Source of the DNA: a virus | Reading direction: 5' to 3' (one strand) | Virus record (IMG/VR): IMGVR_UViG_3300011114_000574 | Span: 1-33,831 of that record | Length of the DNA: 33,831 nt | Part shown: positions 28,543-33,831 of the stretch, one piece after another | Layout: each line of letters opens with the position of its first letter | How positions within the stretch are numbered: position 1 is the stretch's first letter | Program-made: the position numbers and the translations under genes | Notes under the pieces: generated by a model | The model's database searches: none | Told to the model about the DNA's origin: nothing | What the model saw: the letters and a program-made list of their open reading frames with translations, nothing else

Positions 28543-30627
28543 CTATCGAAATTGCGCTCTTGATTCGATAACATTCACCCGATTAATAACCCTTTTAATA
28601 TCTGTTTCCGTTACATATACTTTCGTTGAATTATCATTTCCGCCTCCCTGTCCGCTCAAATTTGTTGTCGGTTGGTTGGTTGGATTAATAGGTGCCGGTT
28701 CAGTTGATGGTGCGCCGCTTCCACCGAATGAAGATGATGAACTTGAGCCGCCTGCTGAATCAAATTTTGTTGATGCAATTTTAGCTATTGACGCTGCTGT
28801 TGCTGATGCCGCCGCAACTAACATTATAGCAGTTGACACGCCGAAGTCAGCCTTCGGTACTGTTGCAATGATATTAGTCACCGCTAATGCTCCATTGATT
28901 ATTGCCGAAGCGATTTGCATTTTCTTATTTGTTTCAAATTGTTTTCTCAATATCGCTTCCTCTTCCTTACTCCCTTTTTTTACCTTGGCTAACTTAGAAC
29001 TATATACCACATCACTCAAATTCTGAATGGCGGATAAACTATCCTGCGCCATCTTCAATCCAGATTGAACCTCTTTTACTGCTGCTGCTTTTTTAAGTGC
29101 GGCAATTTTTTGTTGGTGCTGAGTTTCTAGTAATTCAAGGTTAGTGTTATTGATCTTCGCCTGTTCGTACAAAGCATTTTCCAAAGCGATCTGTGCTTCA
29201 AGTTCCACATTACCACCTGCGCCTTGTAGTTTTGCAAGATCAGCTTCAGCGGCTGCAACAGTATCGGCTAACTGTTTCTCTCTTGCAGCGTCTTTGGCTG
29301 CTTTCTTTTGCAGGGCGATCTCATTCTCTAAAGCGATTGTGTCTTCGCCATAATGTTTTAACAACTCTAACTTGGTTTCATTCGCAGCGATCTCTAATTG
29401 AGTCGTGTCCTCGTTGTTCAGCTTCGCCTGAGTGATCTTTGTATCATAGTAATCTTGGTTGAACTTTAGTGCTTCAGCTAAATCAGCCTCTAGATTCTTT
29501 TGGTTCAACTCTTCCAAGTCCTTCTTGTCGGCTGCGATCTGTTTTGCCGTGTCTTCAGCTTTCTGTTTCTCTTCGTCAGCTGCCTTTTTATTTATGTCAT
29601 TGATCTGCAGGAGGTACCCTGCGCGGTCATTCTTTAATTTAGTCAAGGCTTCCTGCTGCGCCTTGATTGCCTTGTCCCCTTCAGCCTTTGTTTCTTCAGC
29701 ATCAAAAATGAAACTCGCAGCTTTGTCGTTTAGCTTTATGTCAAGCAGCTTTTTACCTGTGATCTTCTCATAGATATAATCAATGCCGTCTATTACCAAC
29801 TGAAGTGGAGCCGTCGACAAAGTCAGCAATCCTGACAGGATCGCTTTGTTTCTAGCCTCTGCCTGAACTTGTGCGTCTAAGGTAGTTTGCGCTGTCTCAA
29901 TGGCGACCGTCTGCGCTGCCACCGCTTCGTCAGTCTGTGCGACCTTTAAAGCTAGGATTTGTGCTTCTGTTTTTCCTTGTAGTTTCAGGATATTATCTTC
30001 AGCACCTAGTGTCTTCAGTTTCTCCTGTTGGACTTCTAGGTTCTTTTGAGCCTCCTTGTTAATCTTTTGCTGTTCGGTACTTACACCTGATACAACCGCT
30101 TTAATGTCCTGCCAATAGGCTACAATCGCTCCCAATGCTATTACAAGCAAACCAATACCTGTGCTTCCTATTCCTGCTTTGATTGCTAGGAAGGCATCCT
30201 TTGCTACACCCTTCATTGCAGCGAATGAATCCGACAGTCCTGCGATACCCTGAACACCCTGCGCCAAAGCTGTAGCCGCCTGAACCTTCAGCATTGTTTC
30301 CTCTAGTGCTTTGCCACTAGATCCGAACAAAGCCGCTGCTCCTTGTGCCGCCTGAAATCCTGCAGCCAACCCACCGACTACTTTAACAACTGATCCGATC
30401 TTGGCGTCAGCACCTGCAAAACTATTGACCTGCGCGTTCAGGTCTCCCATCCGATCTCTCGCTTCTCCTGCAGCTTTCAGAAACTTACCGCCCAACGCTG
30501 TGCCCTCACCTGCTGCCAATGCTGCGCTTGTCAATTCTTTTATTGACCTCTTTAATTCTCCAACTGTTTTTACCGAGTTGCTCGCATCAATAAGTATTTC
30601 TAAAACAACTTCTTTTTTCTCTGCCAT
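28543..30627 (-). CDS. Tape measure protein, 694 aa
   Basis: A long Ala/Lys/Glu/Gln-rich helical protein. N-terminal VVLEILIDASNSVKTVGELK, central hydrophobic segment (STGIGLLVIALGAIVAYW, about 155-172), then long coiled coils (residues about 185-500), a second hydrophobic part (ALAVTNIIATVP) and a Ser/Gly/Pro-rich tail. It sets tail length and passes DNA. At 694 aa the tail would be of order 100 nm by the usual 1.5 A per residue rule. Bases about 29150-30460 differ sharply from the rest of the genome in G+C and GATC content. It ends in TAG. Confidence 0.88.
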   Translation of the reverse strand: MAEKKEVVLEILIDASNSVKTVGELKRSIKELTSAALAAGEGTALGGKFLKAAGEARDRMGDLNAQVNSFAGADAKIGSVVKVVGGLAAGFQAAQGAAALFGSSGKALEETMLKVQAATALAQGVQGIAGLSDSFAAMKGVAKDAFLAIKAGIGSTGIGLLVIALGAIVAYWQDIKAVVSGVSTEQQKINKEAQKNLEVQQEKLKTLGAEDNILKLQGKTEAQILALKVAQTDEAVAAQTVAIETAQTTLDAQVQAEARNKAILSGLLTLSTAPLQLVIDGIDYIYEKITGKKLLDIKLNDKAASFIFDAEETKAEGDKAIKAQQEALTKLKNDRAGYLLQINDINKKAADEEKQKAEDTAKQIAADKKDLEELNQKNLEADLAEALKFNQDYYDTKITQAKLNNEDTTQLEIAANETKLELLKHYGEDTIALENEIALQKKAAKDAAREKQLADTVAAAEADLAKLQGAGGNVELEAQIALENALYEQAKINNTNLELLETQHQQKIAALKKAAAVKEVQSGLKMAQDSLSAIQNLSDVVYSSKLAKVKKGSKEEEAILRKQFETNKKMQIASAIINGALAVTNIIATVPKADFGVSTAIMLVAAASATAASIAKIASTKFDSAGGSSSSSSFGGSGAPSTEPAPINPTNQPTTNLSGQGGGNDNSTKVYVTETDIKRVINRVNVIESRAQFR
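29152..30456. other. GATC-rich, GC-rich import within the tape measure gene
   Basis: I counted 14 GATC sites between these coordinates and only 9 in the remaining 32 kb. The segment also has visibly higher G+C (for example 37 of 60 bases in 29881-29940). The 5' and 3' ends of the same gene lack these traits. A recent recombination with a phage of different host history is inferred. Confidence 0.8.
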
Positions 30628-30628
30628 T

Positions 30629-30964
30629 TTATTTAATTAAAAGTTCACCTGTAAGTTTCTTAAAAACATTCTGAACATGATGCACACAATCAACTGTCAC
30701 TATCTTTTCTTCGCAGTAAGTTATATCAGCAACCAATCTAACAGGCGAAAAAAAGATTGAAACATTGCCCTTCTGATAAGTGCCGAGTCCAGTGTTGTTA
30801 TCAATGAATTGGGTAAATCCAAAATCGATAAACCATTGGTCTGTCAATGAAATAGGAGTGTATGTAAGTAATGAAGCTTGAATGTCATCTACTTGCTGCT
30901 GAGTTACTTTTATATTGACTCCTGCAATTTTTAAAAAGTCCCCTTCAATTAAATCTATGTTCAT
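30629..30964 (-). CDS. Hypothetical tail-associated protein, 111 aa
   Basis: MNIDLIEGDFLKIAGVNIKV, then TQQQVDDIQASLLTYTPISL, KGNVSIFFSPVRLVADITYC and a C-terminal VHHVQNVFKKLTGELLIK. It lies between the long tail gene and the tape measure with one-base spacing. Small proteins of this kind are frequent next to tail-tip genes in Bacteroidota phages. The role is not known. Confidence 0.6.
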   Translation of the reverse strand: MNIDLIEGDFLKIAGVNIKVTQQQVDDIQASLLTYTPISLTDQWFIDFGFTQFIDNNTGLGTYQKGNVSIFFSPVRLVADITYCEEKIVTVDCVHHVQNVFKKLTGELLIK

Positions 30965-30965
30965 T

Positions 30966-33831
30966 TTAGTTTTTTCTTAAATACCACCCTGAAAAAATAC
31001 CTGTATCAACGGCACTTGCATCTTGTATTGTCACAACAAAATAATTGGTGACGGCTAAATTAACTGTCACACTTGTTACAGCACTTCCACTTGAAGCATC
31101 GTCTGTATTTACATTTGATGCCGATTGGAATGCTTCTATATGTGTGGCATCTTTTACTAAAAAAGTCCTTTGCATATTCTGTATTAAAGTAGCCGTTGCT
31201 GATGTCATTTGAGCAAGCAAAGTATCGGCTGTTGAATTGTTAGTTCCGAATCTGATTCGGGTAATCATTGTTCCTGCTGTCCCTGTCTTTCTAAATCGTG
31301 CAATCAAATCTAAAATGTCCCCTGCCGCTAAACTGTTTGCAGCAACCGTATAAGAATACACCTTCGTTTCAGCCGTTGCATTAACATTTACATCGGTAAC
31401 GCTCTTGCTCAATACAATCGCTGTTCCTGTTGAATAGATTGGTACATTTAAAACATTGGCTGCAAAAGTGGCGGCGCCTGATGTGCCTGTTGTGGTTAGT
31501 GATATTGTTGCTTGCTTAGTTCCCAAATCTGTATCATCCGCAATAGTTCCGTCTCTATCTTGAAATGTATAAGTCCTCGCAGCGGTGTTTGAGTTGGTAA
31601 AGAATGAAGTAAAAGTATTCAGTACATTCTTGAAGTTGATTTTTAATAGTGTAAGTCCTGCATAACCGCCGGTGGCATCTTTCTCGCTTTTTAATTGTAA
31701 GTCTGAAATCTTTTTTGCGCCGTCTTTTATTATCTTTCCTGTGACTCCATCAAATACCGCAATGTCTAAATCAGTTGCACTTGCCGGACCAACCACATCA
31801 CCACTTCCTGCACTTATTGTTGTTGCTATCCATTTACTCAAACTTGAATCATAAGCGTAAACCTGCCCGCTTGTTGGAATAGTAGCGTCAATTTCTAAAC
31901 CCCTTAATCCTGTCACCGTTGCTTGTGCCGCTGTATCTAAAGTTAAATCTTGCGTGATTGCAATCGGTCGACCATATCCATTTGCATCACCAACAACTAC
32001 TCCACCTGCTAATACAGATGATGATAAATAAGGAGTAAAAGTAGTGGATGAAGTTCCTACCTGCGTATTTCCATTGTTTACTACCTGCTCACCATAAACA
32101 GCATCGTTAATTTTTATCAGCTCACACTTTGTTAATTGATTCCCTATCGGGTTGAAGTCGATTACTTTATTCAGTCTGAAATATGTGCCGTCGATAAAAT
32201 ACTTTGCGCTGAAATCCAACACCCTCACATCTTCAGGAGTTAAATTAAAGTATGCCGTAACCAGTTTTGAATATTGGTCTGATATTTCCTGAATGAAATT
32301 TTCCCAAAATGATGTATAAAGATTTGCGGTATATGGGTAAAGTGTTGGGTCAGCCATTGAGTAATAAAGTGAGCGTGGCGAACCCCAATTGTAATCAAAT
32401 GTTGGTACTTGTGGAGTGCCGACTAAGTGACCGCTAAATGGATAAGTATATTTAGCAACTCCATCTAAAGTAAAGGAAGATGTGCCGGTGCTTTCCCCAA
32501 GACCGGCAAAGTAAATCATTCGCATCACTCCATTAAAGAAATTTGGAATGGTATTTACCCCATCTTTAATACAGGTCGGCAGCACCATAAAATGATACGG
32601 TGAACCGATTAATGGCATCGGCGCAATCTCACAATCTATTTTCTTCTTTGTGGCTATAAAATCATTCTCAACGATTACCTTTCTTTGTCCGTAAGTTTCA
32701 AAAGTCTTTGCTTTGTAATCTTTATTCCAAAAGTCAGCATCATCTTTCCAACTGAAAAGATATTCCTTCCAGTCCAATTCACCCATCGGAACAATCTCAA
32801 TATTTTGTCCAACATCCAACTTCTCAGTCCAATCAACAACAATTAGATTATCGTAATAAGTATCTCGTGGAAGAAATGAAATAACAGTATCGTTGTCAAA
32901 TACCGGCTCAAGATACAGGTTGAACATTTTAATAAGTGCTAATAAAAAATCACGCTGCTTGTAGTTGTCGGGTAAATAACCTTGTATGTGTTTTATTGGT
33001 GTAAGTCCCCAATGATTCACAATATCCCAAAATCCATAAGTATCATATCCACCTAATGTCGTGACATCATTCAAATAAATTACAGTATTTGGGGTATTTC
33101 CAATAAATTGATGCCCTGATATAACGGCGGCACAATCAATAGGAGAATTATATGAATACTCATTATCCAATGAAAATGTTTTAAGGTAGGTAGCTGGTCC
33201 TGAATTGATATAACCATAAGGAGTTGGAGGAGTTACGCCTGCGGTTGTCATTGAATAAACCATTTGTACTTTGTCACCATAATCTAATTCCTGTTGACCT
33301 TCATAAAATATTGCATTCGTTCCGGAATCCCCACTAACCACAGTAATAGTACCAAAAGCAGTATTTTCATAAAGACCTGTTCTCGCCCTTATTATTTGTA
33401 TATATCCAATAAATTCAACGGTGCCGGATGGTAATCCTAAACCTGCATCATATGCGGATATGGTAACATTTATTGAGGCATTTATCTGCACCCTCCTCCT
33501 CCACTCCTTCAAGCAAGGAATATATAATTTGTCCATTCCTGTTTCTGAATAAAGCGTTGCAGTATCAGCGCAAGTATAACCAACCGATGAAAGTATCTCT
33601 TCAAAGATTCTACTCACACGAATAGCAGGAGCCATCTGTGTGCTTACCCATGCTTGAGGTGATACATTGAAAACTTGAAGTCCATTGTCAATCATCGGAT
33701 AAAACAAATCAGTAGGAGTCACCCATGTACTTGTTATCTCCGCCGCCGTTCCAACCTCATCCAAATCAGATAAATCTAAGTCCGTCAAAAGTTTGTCGGC
33801 AACCTTTTGAAACAAGTCACCAATCTTCCCG
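30966..33831 (-). CDS. Large tail protein with fibre-like C-terminus, main part (gene crosses the circular join)
   Basis: The frame runs in from the right edge and joins the segment 678-1 to give about 1138 aa. The internal Met at 33815 is not the start. The first part is beta-rich with Trp/Tyr-rich segments typical of baseplate proteins. From about residue 790 onward fibre modules appear: SGQVYAYDSSLSKWIATTIS, GDVVGPASATDLDIAVFDGV, EKDATGGYAGLTLLKINF and TYTFQDRDGTIADDT, then a globular Thr-rich end (GIFSGWYLRKN). So it likely combines a tail-tip base with a receptor-binding or decoration C-terminus. It is followed by a small protein and the tape measure. Confidence 0.8.
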   Translation of the reverse strand, partial: GKIGDLFQKVADKLLTDLDLSDLDEVGTAAEITSTWVTPTDLFYPMIDNGLQVFNVSPQAWVSTQMAPAIRVSRIFEEILSSVGYTCADTATLYSETGMDKLYIPCLKEWRRRVQINASINVTISAYDAGLGLPSGTVEFIGYIQIIRARTGLYENTAFGTITVVSGDSGTNAIFYEGQQELDYGDKVQMVYSMTTAGVTPPTPYGYINSGPATYLKTFSLDNEYSYNSPIDCAAVISGHQFIGNTPNTVIYLNDVTTLGGYDTYGFWDIVNHWGLTPIKHIQGYLPDNYKQRDFLLALIKMFNLYLEPVFDNDTVISFLPRDTYYDNLIVVDWTEKLDVGQNIEIVPMGELDWKEYLFSWKDDADFWNKDYKAKTFETYGQRKVIVENDFIATKKKIDCEIAPMPLIGSPYHFMVLPTCIKDGVNTIPNFFNGVMRMIYFAGLGESTGTSSFTLDGVAKYTYPFSGHLVGTPQVPTFDYNWGSPRSLYYSMADPTLYPYTANLYTSFWENFIQEISDQYSKLVTAYFNLTPEDVRVLDFSAKYFIDGTYFRLNKVIDFNPIGNQLTKCELIKINDAVYGEQVVNNGNTQVGTSSTTFTPYLSSSVLAGGVVVGDANGYGRPIAITQDLTLDTAAQATVTGLRGLEIDATIPTSGQVYAYDSSLSKWIATTISAGSGDVVGPASATDLDIAVFDGVTGKIIKDGAKKISDLQLKSEKDATGGYAGLTLLKINFKNVLNTFTSFFTNSNTAARTYTFQDRDGTIADDTDLGTKQATISLTTTGTSGAATFAANVLNVPIYSTGTAIVLSKSVTDVNVNATAETKVYSYTVAANSLAAGDILDLIARFRKTGTAGTMITRIRFGTNNSTADTLLAQMTSATATLIQNMQRTFLVKDATHIEAFQSASNVNTDDASSGSAVTSVTVNLAVTNYFVVTIQDASAVDTGIFSGWYLRKN
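33705..33831. repeat. Terminal direct repeat, right copy (assembly overlap)
   Basis: Exact copy of bases 1-127. Removing one copy gives a circle of about 33,704 bp and joins the two parts of the long tail gene in frame. Confidence 0.93.

Noticed and set aside
1-33831. CRISPR arrays, tRNA genes, tyrosine or serine integrase, group I/II introns
   Set aside because: No regularly spaced repeats, cloverleaf sequences or recombinase motifs were seen on reading either strand; the terL insert is far too short for an intron of known class.

Overview
This window is one complete circular phage genome from an uncultivated virus whose host is most likely a member of the Bacteroidota. The first 127 bases (1-127) are repeated exactly at the end (33705-33831). 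That is the overlap left when a circular or circularly permuted genome is assembled, so the real length is about 33,704 bp. One tail gene crosses the join. Support for a Bacteroidota host: several promoters match the TTTG-N(16-20)-TAnnTTTG form of that phylum, the DNA is AT-rich, and the terminase, capsid and tail proteins resemble those of Bacteroidota phages. A tape measure protein and tail-assembly chaperones, with no sheath gene seen, suggest a siphovirus. No integrase, repressor, tRNA or CRISPR array was found.

Layout. (1) Late region, minus strand, read from about 6541 down through the join to 18699: a sigma-like protein, small and large terminase, tail-assembly chaperones with a -1 frameshift site, tail proteins, tape measure, prohead protease/scaffold, major capsid protein, a probable tail tube protein, portal, connector proteins, a fibre, an esterase, small membrane proteins and an M15 endolysin. 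Terminators lie at about 25511 and 18642. (2) Early/replication region, minus strand, 17406 to 6562: ERF annealing protein, zinc-ribbon proteins, a GIY-YIG-like protein, three DNA methyltransferases, a DUF1376-like replication protein, a primase-helicase, ribbon-helix-helix proteins and a VRR-NUC nuclease. (3) A short plus-strand block, 17564-18521, divergent from the early operon.

The most unusual features are these. (a) The large terminase gene carries a 39-nt in-frame insert with a perfect 8-bp hairpin and two stop codons, placed exactly inside the Walker A codons. It looks like a translational bypass element or a very small mobile element. (b) Seven hairpins with the layout of integron attC sites (ATAAC ... 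GTTAT ends, inner GATTAA/TTAATC stem, a recurrent single-base bulge, variable loop) lie just behind genes in the accessory region, some with the gene's stop codon inside the first box. No integron integrase is present. (c) Two of these cassettes sit in inverted, paralogous slots with near-identical flanks, so recombination could invert or swap what lies between. (d) GATC is almost absent from the genome (9 sites) except for 14 sites packed into 1.3 kb of the tape measure gene, which points to a recent import. (e) The C5 methyltransferase is intact apart from one in-frame TAA.
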